Of a stretch of 64,000 nt of DNA, positions 24,227 through 34,343 are shown piece by piece. Source of the stretch: Paraburkholderia heleia NBRC 101817 (GTDB lineage Bacteria; Pseudomonadota; Gammaproteobacteria; Burkholderiales; Burkholderiaceae); contig NZ_BBJH01000002.1 of NCBI RefSeq assembly GCF_000739775.1, positions 186,001-250,000 of the forward strand, written 5' to 3'. The translations under genes and the position numbers were made by a program. Every line of letters starts with the position of its first letter. Positions within the stretch are counted from its first letter, which is position 1. The notes beneath the pieces were generated by a model. The model saw nothing but the letters and a program-made list of their open reading frames with translations. It did no database searches and was not told where the DNA came from.

Positions 24227-25690
24227 ATGAGCGACGCTACCCACGGGTTCGATGCCGCCGGGGAACGCAGGCACACAAACGGGCTTCGGATGGGCGCACT
24301 CGTTGCCCTCGTCGTGGGCTCGATGATCGGCGGCGGCATTTTTTCGTTGCCGCAGAATATGGCCGCTTCCGCAGGTGTTGGCGCCGTACTGATTGGCTGG
24401 GTCATTACGGCGTTCGGCATGCTCGCGCTCGCACTCGTATTTCAGACACTCGCGAACCGCAAGCCGAATCTCGATGGCGGCGTCTACGCCTACGCCAAGG
24501 CCGGATTCGGCAACTACATGGGCTTCGCCGCGGCCTGGGGCTACTGGATCTGCGCGTGGCTTGGCAACGTCGGATACTACGTGCTGCTTTTCAGTACGCT
24601 CGGATATTTTTTCCCCGTATTCGGCGAAGGCAATACGTTACCCGCCATCGCCTGCTCCTCGGCACTGCTATGGAGCGTGCACTTTCTGGTGCTGCGCGGC
24701 ATAAGAGAGGCGAGTTTCATCAATCAGATCACGACGATCGGGAAGATCGTTCCGCTCGTCTTGTTCATTCTTATCTGCCTCTTCGCGTTTCGGCCAGACG
24801 TCTTCTCGGCCGATATCTGGGCGCGTTCGAGTCCTGCGCTGGGCGGCGTGCTCGATCAGGTCCGGAACATGATGCTGGTCACGGTCTGGGTGTTCGTCGG
24901 TATAGAGGGGGCGACCGTATTTTCGGCTCGCGCCGCGGACCGCAAGAGCGTCGGCAAGGCCACGGTGATCGGATTTTTCGTCGTGCTTCTCGTTCTGGTT
25001 CTCGTCAACGTGCTCGCGCTCGGCATCATGACGCAGCGTCAACTCGCCGGGCTGAAGAATCCCTCGATGGCCGGCGTGCTCGAACACGTTATCGGACATT
25101 GGGGCGTGGTGCTGGTGAGCGTGGGGCTCGCCATTTCGCTGGCCGGCGCGCTGCTTTCGTGGGTCATGTTATGTGCGGAGATTCTGTTCTCGGCCGCGCG
25201 CGACCGCACGATGCCCGCGTTCCTGCGCAGGGAAAACGCGCGACAGGTGCCGGCTAACGCGTTATGGCTGACCAACGGCATGGTGCAGATCTTTCTGCTC
25301 ATTACGCTGGTGTCGAAAGGCACATACCTTTCGCTCATCTATCTCGCCACCTCGATGATTCTCGTGCCTTACTTCTGGTCGGCAACCTACGCGCTATTGC
25401 TCGCCATTCGCGGTGAGACTTACGAGCTGTCGCAAAAGGAGCGCCGCAGGGATTTGATGATCGCTGCGGTGTCCGTGCTCTACGCTGTCTGGCTGCTTTA
25501 TGCGGGCGGCGTGAAATACCTTCTGCTTTCGTCGCTGCTTTATGCGCCGAGTGTGGTCTTGTTCGCCAAGGCGAGGCGCGAGGCTGGGCAGCGCGTGTTT
25601 TCTCATCCTGAGAAAGTCGTATTCGCGGCCGTGCTCGTTGCCGCGGTCGTGGCGGGCTACAGTTTGTATCGCGGGCTGCTGAGCCTTTGA
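24227..25690 (+). CDS. arcD: Basic amino acid/polyamine antiporter, ArcD-like (APC family)
   Basis: A 487-residue transporter with about 12-13 helices. It opens with the APC signature LVALVVGSMIGGGIFSLPQN and has the FxGVEGA-like helix WVFVGIEGATVFSARA. ArcD-type members exchange arginine for ornithine; close relatives carry lysine, histidine or agmatine. No arcA, arcB or arcC follows, so a full deiminase pathway is not encoded here and the substrate remains open. The start at 24227 is supported by CGGAG five bases upstream. Transcribed alone, divergent from yaiI. Confidence 0.85.
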   Translation: MSDATHGFDAAGERRHTNGLRMGALVALVVGSMIGGGIFSLPQNMAASAGVGAVLIGWVITAFGMLALALVFQTLANRKPNLDGGVYAYAKAGFGNYMGFAAAWGYWICAWLGNVGYYVLLFSTLGYFFPVFGEGNTLPAIACSSALLWSVHFLVLRGIREASFINQITTIGKIVPLVLFILICLFAFRPDVFSADIWARSSPALGGVLDQVRNMMLVTVWVFVGIEGATVFSARAADRKSVGKATVIGFFVVLLVLVLVNVLALGIMTQRQLAGLKNPSMAGVLEHVIGHWGVVLVSVGLAISLAGALLSWVMLCAEILFSAARDRTMPAFLRRENARQVPANALWLTNGMVQIFLLITLVSKGTYLSLIYLATSMILVPYFWSATYALLLAIRGETYELSQKERRRDLMIAAVSVLYAVWLLYAGGVKYLLLSSLLYAPSVVLFAKARREAGQRVFSHPEKVVFAAVLVAAVVAGYSLYRGLLSL

Positions 25691-25762
25691 TTGGGCGGAT
25701 GCCAGCCGATAACGTTGATAGTGCGTGCCCCGTCGCCGGGACTGGTTGGGTCGTCAAGCTGG

Positions 25763-25797
25763 AAAAACGGCCCGGCCGCCGAAACAGGCGGACGGGC
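25763..25797 (-). terminator. Intrinsic terminator of the formaldehyde-detoxification operon
   Basis: On the minus strand a stem of GCCCG plus CCGCC paired across one mismatch, with a six-base loop, is followed by a run of five T. It lies 13 bases past the fghA stop. The arrangement fits a rho-independent terminator for the leftward operon. Confidence 0.75.
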
Positions 25798-25809
25798 GGC
25801 AGGTGCGCT

Positions 25810-26640
25810 TCAAGCCAGTGCTTTGGCGTGAAAAGCCATATGCTCGCCGATAAAGCTCGCGATGAAGTAATAGCTGTGGTCGTAGCCTTCGCGAACGTTG
25901 AGCGTCAGCGGTTGCCCTGCCTTTTCGCAGGCTGCCTGCAGCAGTTCCGGCCGTAGCTGCGTATGCAGGAACTCGTCGCCGCCGCCTTGTTCGACGAGTA
26001 GCGGCAAGCGTTCGCCCGCGTTGCCGACGAGCGCCACGGCGTCATACTGCTTCCACGCTTCGCGGTCGTCGCCGAGGTAGGCGGTGAGCGCTTTCTCGCC
26101 CCATGGCACCTGGCTCGGCGCGACGATCGGCGAGAACGCGGATACACTGCGATACCGGCCCGGATTGCGCAGCGCAACGACCAGTGCGCCGTGCCCGCCC
26201 ATCGAATGCCCGCTGATCGAGCGCGCCTCGTTCGCTGCAAACCCGGCCTCGACGACGGCGGGCAATTCGGAGACCACGTAGTCGTACATGCGGAAATGCT
26301 TCGCCCACGGGGCCCGCGTGGCGTTCACGTAGAAGCCCGCGCCCTGGCCGAGATCGTAGTCGGGCGAATCGGGCACATCGCTGCCACGCGGACTGGTGTC
26401 CGGCGCGACGACGATGATACCGTGCTGCGCCGCGTAGCGTTGCACGCCCGCCTTGGTGATGAAATTCTGCTCGGTGCAGGTCAGGCCCGAAAGCCAGTAC
26501 AGCACGGGGCATTTCTGCCCGCGCAACGCGGCCTCGGGCAGATAGATGGCAAACTTCATGTCGCCGCCCACGGTGGAAGAGGCATGTTTCCAGACCTCCT
26601 GGCTGCCGCCGTGGCTGGCGTGTCGTTCGATGCGCTCCAT
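25810..26640 (-). CDS. fghA: S-formylglutathione hydrolase
   Basis: A 276-residue esterase of the esterase D family that hydrolyses S-formylglutathione to formate and glutathione, the last step of glutathione-dependent formaldehyde oxidation. The nucleophile elbow is SGHSMGGHGA (Ser146). The catalytic histidine lies in GYDHSYYF, and the family segment LSGLTCTEQNFITKAG is present. It follows gfa by seven bases and ends the operon just before an intrinsic terminator. Length and motifs are complete. Confidence 0.95.
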   Translation of the reverse strand: MERIERHASHGGSQEVWKHASSTVGGDMKFAIYLPEAALRGQKCPVLYWLSGLTCTEQNFITKAGVQRYAAQHGIIVVAPDTSPRGSDVPDSPDYDLGQGAGFYVNATRAPWAKHFRMYDYVVSELPAVVEAGFAANEARSISGHSMGGHGALVVALRNPGRYRSVSAFSPIVAPSQVPWGEKALTAYLGDDREAWKQYDAVALVGNAGERLPLLVEQGGGDEFLHTQLRPELLQAACEKAGQPLTLNVREGYDHSYYFIASFIGEHMAFHAKALA

Positions 26641-26647
26641 GAGTGTT

Positions 26648-27223
26648 TCAGGCCTCCCGGTAAGTGCCTTTGGCCTTGGCAGCCTGGGTGGAGAGAATGT
26701 CCATGAGCGCTGGGCTCAGGCAGTCGTACGGCTCGAGGCCCTTGTCGCGCAGCGTCTGACGCACGTCGGCCATGGCCGAAGGCGGCGTGCCGCTCTCGAT
26801 GATCGACGAGACGAACGCCGCGAAGCCGGGGCCGTCCCAGCCCGCGTCTTTCGACAACTCGGTGTGGATGAAGTCGAGGCCGTAGAACGCGTGATCCTTC
26901 TTCTCGATGCGGCCGTACAGGTGCGTGCCGCAGGCCGTGCAGGCGTGACGCAGGATCGTGGCTTTGTCGTCCACGACCTTCAGCTTTTCACCGTGCGCCG
27001 TGACCGTCAGCTTGTCGCGCGGGACGACGCCCACGACGGAAAAGAGCGCGCCGGCGGGCTTCCAGCACTGGGTGCATCCACAGGCGTGGTTGAACAGGAC
27101 CTGCGAGTCGATGCGGACTTCGACCGGATCTTGCGCGCATTGGCAGCGCAGCGTGCCGCCCGCGAAGTTTTCGGCGCCTTTCTGGATGCCGCGGTCAACC
27201 GTGGGGTGAATGGCTGAGGCCAT
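26648..27223 (-). CDS. gfa: S-(hydroxymethyl)glutathione synthase (Gfa)
   Basis: A 191-residue zinc protein of the GFA family, thought to bind glutathione and speed its adduct formation with formaldehyde. The zinc ligands are visible as RCQC near residue 28, ACGCTQC around residues 48-53 and ACTACGTH near residue 97. It lies between adhC and fghA with gaps of 23 and 7 bases, in the expected order. The length matches Paracoccus Gfa. Confidence 0.94.
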   Translation of the reverse strand: MASAIHPTVDRGIQKGAENFAGGTLRCQCAQDPVEVRIDSQVLFNHACGCTQCWKPAGALFSVVGVVPRDKLTVTAHGEKLKVVDDKATILRHACTACGTHLYGRIEKKDHAFYGLDFIHTELSKDAGWDGPGFAAFVSSIIESGTPPSAMADVRQTLRDKGLEPYDCLSPALMDILSTQAAKAKGTYREA

Positions 27224-27246
27224 GGTCTCTCTCCTTCCTTTGCGTG

Positions 27247-28365
<1,119 letters not shown>

Positions 28366-28412
28366 TTAAAAAAAGAGGGTCGGCCAATCGCCGCGGGACA
28401 TCCCGCGGTGAG

Positions 28413-28685
28413 CTAGCGTAAGTAGGTTCGAACGAGGGTCACGACATCGTCGATCGATCCCGGGGACTCCGCTGATCCTGCAAGGTGTGTGAATTCTTCG
28501 CGCAGGTGGCTTTCGAGCACACCTGCCATCACGCCGTTGATCGCGCCGCGAATCGCCGCCAGTTGCTGGAGCACCGGCGCGCAGTCCGCGCCTTCCTCCA
28601 GCGCGCGCTCGAGCGCGTCCAGCTGGCCGCGAACCTTGCGTACGCGTGTCAGAACGCGCTTCTTTTCTTCGGGGGAATGAGGCAT
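28413..28685 (-). CDS. frmR: Formaldehyde-responsive repressor FrmR (CsoR/RcnR family)
   Basis: A 90-residue all-helical repressor. The conserved cysteine of FrmR is Cys35 ([20 protein letters not shown]) and the histidine is His60 (ESHLREEF). In E. coli FrmR formaldehyde links this cysteine to the N-terminal proline, releasing DNA. Here the second residue is also proline ([10 protein letters not shown]), so the same mechanism is available. It leads the operon with adhC, gfa and fghA. Two operator-like inverted repeats lie just upstream of its start, so it probably represses itself and the operon. Confidence 0.93.
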   Translation of the reverse strand: MPHSPEEKKRVLTRVRKVRGQLDALERALEEGADCAPVLQQLAAIRGAINGVMAGVLESHLREEFTHLAGSAESPGSIDDVVTLVRTYLR

Positions 28686-28702
28686 GACGGCATCGATTGA
28701 GG

Positions 28703-28742
28703 ATACTGTGGGGCAGTATAGGCGAATACTGGCAGGGAGTAT
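28703..28742 (-). promoter_or_regulatory. Tandem FrmR-type operators over the promoter
   Basis: Two inverted repeats start 23 bases apart. The first is ATACTG-TGGGG-CAGTAT (28703-28719). The second is ATACT-GGCAGGG-AGTAT (28726-28742). Both have the TACT-(G-rich)-AGTA form known for RcnR/FrmR sites, with the A-form G tract in the middle. A TATACT -10-like element on the minus strand (28715-28720) overlaps the first site, so bound FrmR would block polymerase. Confidence 0.75.
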
Positions 28743-28935
28743 ACGTTTGCAGTGATGTTGCCAGCATGATGCGGGGTGAATATCGGGGCTGTTTCCTCAG
28801 GCGGCGCCTATGGGGCCCATGCGTCCGGACCTCGACGACCACGCCGCTACCTGACCGATTGCTTTCATTCGCATTGCGAGGCGGCGGCACGCGCCAATCC
28901 CGCGTGGCGGCTGGCGCAGCCGATGCCGCGCGCCA

Positions 28936-29172
28936 CTACCGGAGTTCGTTGTCGGCCGGCAGGAGACGATTGACGTTTTCCGTCGTCTCGTTGAACACGA
29001 TGCGCACCGTCGATCCCGGCCCGTCCCGGCTTTCGATATGAAACTGCGCGCCGATCATCCGTGTGAAGTCCTGAACCAGCCATTCGAGCGCCGAAAGGAG
29101 GCCGAAATTGAGCGCAGCCGGCTGTGGTGGAGCCGGAACGGCGGCCGCGTCGTCGTCTCGCGCCGTCATCAT
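28936..29172 (-). pseudogene. Internally deleted fragment of a NarL-family sensor kinase
   Basis: A minus-strand frame reads LNFGLLSALEWLVQDFTRM and then, after IGAQF, HIESRDGPGSTVRIVF. The first part is the segment after the phospho-accepting histidine in NarX/UhpB-type kinases (LRP-xx-L-xx-GL-xx-ALEWLV). The second is the end of the ATPase domain (IES-xx-G-GTxVxI). The roughly 90 residues normally between them, including the N and G1 boxes, are missing, so this is an in-frame deletion remnant. No plausible full start is present. The rest of 28743-29369 holds nothing I can support. Confidence 0.5.
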
Positions 29173-29369
29173 GCCCTGAACGTCGCGATAAGCATCCACA
29201 ACCAAGCCGAGGTGGCGTCGCGAGCGTACGGGCCGGCGCGGGTGAGCAATGAACGCTTCAGGGCGGCGCATGATTGTCCCGGAGACTGCGATCGGAGGCC
29301 GCGCATCGATCCTGCCCAGCGCCTTTCGGTTCGAGGGCGGACAGGGCAGGCGCAGTCTGCCCAAAAAGC

Positions 29370-30404
29370 TCACTGGAACCTGCAGTTTTCGAACTTGTAG
29401 CGGGAAGGGGACTCGCCGCTGTTCTCGAGAAAGAAGCGCGAGAACGCGGAGGGAGAAGAAAAGCCGAGAAGATCGCTCACCGCGGCAACGGAATAATCGG
29501 CCAGCGGCAGCAGCCGCCTGGCCTCCTCGAGCCGCGCATGGACCAGGATCGCCTGGAAGTTCGTCCCTTCGCCTTGCAGGCGCCGGTGCAGGGTTGAGCG
29601 TGAAATGCCAAGACGGCCGCACACTTGCTCCATGGGGTTCGAAAATGGCAGGCCGGCATGCGCCTCACGAATCATCTTCGTCACGAAATCTTCGATTCTC
29701 GAAGAAAACGAATGGCCGAGAACGAAGCGTCTGATATCGGCATCGGCTTGCCCGCAGAGAATGTTTTCGGTGATCTCGTTGTACTTGCGATACGGCAGGT
29801 CCGCCGCCCCGGTTTTCATCAGCATGCGGTTGCGGTTTTGCCTGAATTTCACCGTTGCGCCACACAGGTGCGAGAGCTGGGAGACGGGCGCAAACGCCTC
29901 TCCGGTCAGCTCGACCTGGGTGGGATAGTGTTCATTGTCGTTATATTGTTCGGCGAGGCGAATGAGCAGCAGAAAATTATAGAAGGCGCTCGATGAACTT
30001 CTGCGCGCGCCGTCCAGAACGTATTCGAATTCGAACGTCTGGCCTGCGCGCTTGATCTTCACGGTATCGACATTCCCGATCAACACCCGGTAGCGCAGAA
30101 ATTGGTCGAAGGCCCGCGTCAACGTCGGGCTATTCGTGACGATGGCCAATAACGTGCTGATGGGGGCGCGAAACGAATAACTGGAAAAGATTTCGAGCCG
30201 CTCCGAAGCCTGGTAGCCAGGCTCCAGCAGATTGAGCATCGCAATGTGCTTGTAAGCGGGGATGCGCCCGTGCGGATGGGAGAGTTCGGCCTCGGTTATG
30301 CCAGTGAGGCGCGTAAAGTCGTGCGGCGACATGCCGTGTTCAATTGCGGACTGGAGCGAAAGCTGGGCAAGGACGTTTGAAACGGTCTTTTGATCGGTCG
30401 TCAT
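29370..30404 (-). CDS. AraC-family transcriptional regulator (arabinose-binding-like N-terminus)
   Basis: A 344-residue regulator of the OruR/ArgR-like AraC group. The N-terminal ligand-like domain covers about residues 20-210 (for example YQASERLEIFSSYSFRAP). The C-terminal domain has two helix-turn-helices, VCGRLGISRSTLHRRLQGEG and AAVSDLLGFSSPSAFSRFF, and ends FENCRFQ. Starts at 30404 or 30416 are both possible and neither has a good ribosome site; the open frame continues upstream to 30593 but looks non-coding. It faces away from the GH3 glucosidase gene across about 400 bases and is the likely regulator of that gene and the sugar importer. That role is inferred from position. Confidence 0.88.
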   Translation of the reverse strand: MTTDQKTVSNVLAQLSLQSAIEHGMSPHDFTRLTGITEAELSHPHGRIPAYKHIAMLNLLEPGYQASERLEIFSSYSFRAPISTLLAIVTNSPTLTRAFDQFLRYRVLIGNVDTVKIKRAGQTFEFEYVLDGARRSSSSAFYNFLLLIRLAEQYNDNEHYPTQVELTGEAFAPVSQLSHLCGATVKFRQNRNRMLMKTGAADLPYRKYNEITENILCGQADADIRRFVLGHSFSSRIEDFVTKMIREAHAGLPFSNPMEQVCGRLGISRSTLHRRLQGEGTNFQAILVHARLEEARRLLPLADYSVAAVSDLLGFSSPSAFSRFFLENSGESPSRYKFENCRFQ

Positions 30405-30748
30405 GGGAGACACCATGGAACGGAGAAACGTCGCCTCGGCTAACCGCTGGTAGCTGGAAACTTTAGCATCCTTGTTCCAATCCTCAAACGGCCCGATGGG
30501 GTCGAATATCGAATCCGCGAGAATCGCCGCCCGGGCGCTCCGGGTCGTGCGGCGACTCCGTAAACTGCCTGCAAGGTAACGACGAAATGGCACTCGGCGC
30601 GGGGCTAAGACAAACCCTGATGCCGCGACGCACGGTTAAGTTCTGCGACGGGACGATAAGCGCAAACGTTTCCTCGGGTGATATCGTCATCTCGCTACGT
30701 AGGGTAATTCAACATAAAAACAGAAGAAAAATGTAGTCCGATTACCGT

Positions 30749-30764
30749 CCCGCAATCCTGCGGG
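30749..30764. promoter_or_regulatory. Perfect inverted repeat in the leader of the GH3 gene
   Basis: CCCGCA-ATCC-TGCGGG lies 38 bases before the glucosidase start, just after an A-rich stretch (30712-30731). It could be an operator or a leader hairpin. No promoter elements could be fixed with confidence. Confidence 0.35.
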
Positions 30765-30801
30765 TCATCGCTCATGCAATCGGCAAAACAGGAGAGACAC
30801 C

Positions 30802-33126
30802 GTGAGGAATGCGAAGCAAATAGCGATTGCGGTAGCCGGCGCATTGTGTGCCGGCTCCGTGGCGTACGCGGATCAAGCCGCCACCAGCAATACATGGGGC
30901 ACCAGCCTATTTTCGATGGGGGCGCAATTTTTTTCCCATGATTCGCTGGCGTCACAGCCGAACTTTGACTGGAAAGCGAAGGGCGACCAGGCCGACAGAC
31001 GCGCGGCAGTGCTGGTATCGCAACTGACGCTCGACGAAAAGATCCAGCTGGTACACGGAACGGGCATTCCCACCGCCGGGTTGGGTGGTCCGTTTCCTTC
31101 GTGGGTGCAGGGTGCCGGTTACATTCCCGGCATGAGTCGTCTGGGCATTCCGCCTTTGGCCACCGCGGATTCGGCTGGCGGCGTGAATGTGCAGAACGCG
31201 CATGCCACGGCCTTTCCCGCACCGATCGGGCTCGCTTCGAGCTGGGACGTGGCACTGGCGGGAGCGTACGGAGCGCGTATTGCCCGTGAGCTGCGCGTGC
31301 TCGGTTACGCGGAAGGACTGGGTGGCGGCCTCAATCTTGCTCGTGAACCGCGCGACGGCCGCACGTTCGAGTATATGGGCGAAGACCCCGTCCTGACCGG
31401 CACGATGAGCGCGGCGCGTACCATGGGAACGCAGTCGCAGAATGTGATTGCAACGGTGAAGCACTACGCGATGAACGACCAGGAAACGAACCGGATGACG
31501 AGCAATTCGGTGGTTGACGAACGGACGATGCGGGAAACGGAACTGCTTGCATTCGAGATTGCCGTGCGCGAGGGGCATCCTGGCAACGTGATGTGCTCGT
31601 ACAACCTGGTCAATGGCGTCTATGCCTGCCAGAACCCGGAACTCCTCACGACCATCCTGAAGCAGGAGTGGGGATTCAAGGGCAAGGTCCAGTCGGACTG
31701 GACGGCCAACCATAGTACCGTCGCATCCGCGATGGCCGGTCTCGACGAGGAGCAGCCGGGTGACCTCGGAACGGCTGGGGCGGGATTCGGCATTCAGTCT
31801 TATTTCAGCAGCGCGCTCAAGGCGGCAGTCGAGGCAGGTACCGTTCCGGTCGCGCGTCTGAATGACATGGTCTTTCGCAAGCTGCGCACCATGATCGCCG
31901 TTGGCGTCATGGACCACCCGCCAACGCCAGGCGGCTCGGTCGACCAGGCGGCGGGCAACCGTGAGGCCCTGGCCGTGGCACACGAGTCGATCGTTTTACT
32001 GAAGAATGGCTCGGCATCCGGCAGCAACCAGCCGGTCCTTCCGCTCGCCGCCGGCGGGCTGCACTCGATCGTCGTGATCGGAGGCCATGCCGATGTCGGC
32101 GTGATGTCCGGAGGGGGATCGGGAGGCGTGCCCGCGGCAGACGGCAATGCAGTGCCGGGATGCCAGTCCGGTAACCCGCTGCTTTCGAGTTGCGCGACCT
32201 GGTACAAGTCCTCGCCGTACATCGCGATCAAGGCGAAGGCGCCTCAAGCTGCGGTAACGTACTTCGACGGCACGAACGCCTCCGCCGCGGCTAGCGCGGC
32301 CGCTGGTGCCGATGTCGCGATCGTCTTCGCCACGCAATGGGAAAGCGAGGGCACGGATCTGGCGACCTTGTCCTTGCCTGACAACAAGGCCGACCCGGGC
32401 AATCAGCTTTACGACCAGAACGCGCTGATCAACGCGGTGGCTGCGAAGGCCAAACGGATAATCGTCGTGCTCGAGAACGGCAGTCCCGTCACGATGCCGT
32501 GGCTCGGCAGCGTCAACGGCGTCGTGGAAGCGTGGTATCCGGGCGTGCAAGGCGGCCAGGCCATCGCCGACATACTGTTCGGCGACGTGAATCCGTCCGC
32601 CAAACTGCCGATCACGTTCCCTCGCCAGGAAGCCGATCTGCCGCAGCCGACCATCGACCCAAACAACCTGAATGTCGTCTATAGCGAAGGACTCCTGATG
32701 GGATACCGCTGGTACGATGCTAAAAACATCGATCCGCTGTTCCCGTTTGGCTTTGGTCTTTCCTACACGACTTTTTCGTACTCAGGGCTCAGGACGCGCA
32801 CCGATCAGGGCGGCAACGTGATCGCGACCTTCACCGTCGCCAACACGGGCTCGCGTGCCGGTGCCGAAGTCGCCCAGGTGTACGCCACGCTGCCGCCGGG
32901 TCTGGGCGAGCCGCCGCAGCGCCTGGTGGGATGGACAAAGGTCGCTTTGCGGCCTGCGCAGTCGCAGCAGGTGAACATCGTCATCCCGGCGCGGCGCCTC
33001 GCGATCTGGAACGTGACGACACACTCGTGGCAGGTACATGGCGGAAGCTACGAGATTCGCGCCGCGTCGTCGTCGCGTGATACGAATGCGTTGTCTGCAC
33101 GCGTAGTCGTCGGCGACATGCACTGA
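30802..33126 (+). CDS. Exported GH3-family beta-glucosidase
   Basis: A 774-residue glycoside hydrolase with a signal peptide (IAIAVAGALCAGSVAYA). The GH3 barrel runs from about residue 70, with VKHYAMNDQE (Lys220, His221) and the nucleophile aspartate in GKVQSDWTANHS (Asp299). The second sandwich domain follows, and a C-terminal fibronectin-III-like domain (about 670-765) begins near SYTTFSYSGL. The enzyme releases glucose or a related sugar from beta-linked oligosaccharides or glycosides in the periplasm. The GTG start at 30802 has the ribosome site AGGAGA. A CUT2 sugar importer follows downstream and could take up the product. Confidence 0.93.
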   Translation: MRNAKQIAIAVAGALCAGSVAYADQAATSNTWGTSLFSMGAQFFSHDSLASQPNFDWKAKGDQADRRAAVLVSQLTLDEKIQLVHGTGIPTAGLGGPFPSWVQGAGYIPGMSRLGIPPLATADSAGGVNVQNAHATAFPAPIGLASSWDVALAGAYGARIARELRVLGYAEGLGGGLNLAREPRDGRTFEYMGEDPVLTGTMSAARTMGTQSQNVIATVKHYAMNDQETNRMTSNSVVDERTMRETELLAFEIAVREGHPGNVMCSYNLVNGVYACQNPELLTTILKQEWGFKGKVQSDWTANHSTVASAMAGLDEEQPGDLGTAGAGFGIQSYFSSALKAAVEAGTVPVARLNDMVFRKLRTMIAVGVMDHPPTPGGSVDQAAGNREALAVAHESIVLLKNGSASGSNQPVLPLAAGGLHSIVVIGGHADVGVMSGGGSGGVPAADGNAVPGCQSGNPLLSSCATWYKSSPYIAIKAKAPQAAVTYFDGTNASAAASAAAGADVAIVFATQWESEGTDLATLSLPDNKADPGNQLYDQNALINAVAAKAKRIIVVLENGSPVTMPWLGSVNGVVEAWYPGVQGGQAIADILFGDVNPSAKLPITFPRQEADLPQPTIDPNNLNVVYSEGLLMGYRWYDAKNIDPLFPFGFGLSYTTFSYSGLRTRTDQGGNVIATFTVANTGSRAGAEVAQVYATLPPGLGEPPQRLVGWTKVALRPAQSQQVNIVIPARRLAIWNVTTHSWQVHGGSYEIRAASSSRDTNALSARVVVGDMH

Positions 33127-33136
33127 GGTGGGGGCC

Positions 33137-33161
33137 GCCTGGGCGCGCTGGGCGCCCAGGC
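33137..33161 (+). terminator. Hairpin after the glucosidase gene
   Basis: Perfect nine-base arms (GCCTGGGCG and its complement) with a seven-base loop lie 10 bases past the stop. The following CTTGTTG is only weakly T-rich, so termination may be partial. The stretch 33162-33521 holds no supported gene. Confidence 0.55.
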
Positions 33162-33521
33162 CTTGTTGCCGCGCCAGGACGCCCGGCATCCGGGCAGCTC
33201 ATTGTCGACCAAAACGCCGTATTGGAACGGTGCTCCTGAGCCTTCTTCACGAGCGGCCGTGTCAGAGGACACGCGCGAAGTTTGCTATCAATCGTAGGCG
33301 CGCCGGTCCCTTGCATCCCCTCATTCGGATACCCAGAACTAGTGGTTTCCCGAAGAAATAAGGGGTCTCGTCAGGCGATTCTTGAACTAGACTGTAAATC
33401 TTGCTGAATTCCAGAGACATTTCCAATGTAAGTTGATGCGGCGATCGATAAGCAAAGGGGAATGGTTTATGGCTATCGTCGTACACAACGTCCCTGTGGG
33501 TCATTCGCGCTGGAGCGTAGC

Positions 33522-34343
33522 GTGACGCAGAGCGATGCCGCGCCCGCTGCGAGCGACTGGCGGCATATCGTGCGCGCGCAGGGCATCAGCCTGTCCTACG
33601 GCAAGATACGCGCGCTTTCCGGCATCGACCTCGCCATTGGGCGCAACGAGATCGTCGGCCTGATCGGCGATAACGGCGCGGGTAAATCGACACTCATCAA
33701 GGTGCTGACCGGTGTCGTGCGGCCGAGTACGGGCAAGCTGTTCATCCGCGACGAGGAGGTCGACTGGAGCCGTTTTTCCGTGCGCGAGGCGCACCGGTTG
33801 CGCTTCGAGACGGTCTATCAGGAGAAGTCGCTCGGCGAGAAGCAGCCGCTGTGGCGTAATTTTTTTGTCGGCCGCCAGATCGTCAACCGATTCGGGTTTA
33901 TCAATGTCGCCGAAGAGCGGCGCATAGCCAACGATATTCTCAAGCAGCAACTCGGTTTTCGCGGGGTAGGAATCGATGCGGATTCGTTGATTGCGAAACT
34001 TTCCGGCGGCGAGCGCCAAGGCATCGCGATCGGACGGGCGATGCATTTCGACAGCGATCTGATCATTCTCGATGAACCCACGGTGGCGCTCGCCATCAGC
34101 GAGGTGCGCAAGGTTCTCGACTTCGTGCGCTCCATCAAGGAGTCCGGCCGCGCCTGCATCTACATCGAACACAACCTCGCTCATGTGCACGAACTCGCCG
34201 ATCGGCTGGTCGTGCTCGATCGCGGCCGCATCGTCGCGGATATCAAGTCAGGCGAGATGAGCCTCGAGGACCTCACGCGGTTCCTGATTTCGCTACAGCA
34301 AAGCGGGCACGGGCCGGCGCCGGTTGCGGGGACAAGGACGTGA
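33522..34343 (+). CDS. Sugar ABC transporter ATPase, single-domain (FrcA-like)
   Basis: A 273-residue ATPase with Walker A (GDNGAGKST), signature LSGGERQGIAIGRAM and Walker B (LIILDEPTVAL). CUT2 importers normally have a double-length RbsA/XylG ATPase; this one has a single nucleotide-binding domain, as in the fructose importer FrcA, so it would act as a homodimer. The GTG at 33522 has a GGAG ribosome site seven bases upstream. An ATG at 33462 is possible but its ribosome site is too close. The stop overlaps the permease start (GTGA). Confidence 0.88.
   Translation: MTQSDAAPAASDWRHIVRAQGISLSYGKIRALSGIDLAIGRNEIVGLIGDNGAGKSTLIKVLTGVVRPSTGKLFIRDEEVDWSRFSVREAHRLRFETVYQEKSLGEKQPLWRNFFVGRQIVNRFGFINVAEERRIANDILKQQLGFRGVGIDADSLIAKLSGGERQGIAIGRAMHFDSDLIILDEPTVALAISEVRKVLDFVRSIKESGRACIYIEHNLAHVHELADRLVVLDRGRIVADIKSGEMSLEDLTRFLISLQQSGHGPAPVAGTRT

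Noticed and set aside
24227..25690. Arginine deiminase operon
   Set aside because: The ArcD-like transporter has no arcA, arcB or arcC neighbours, so only the transporter is claimed.
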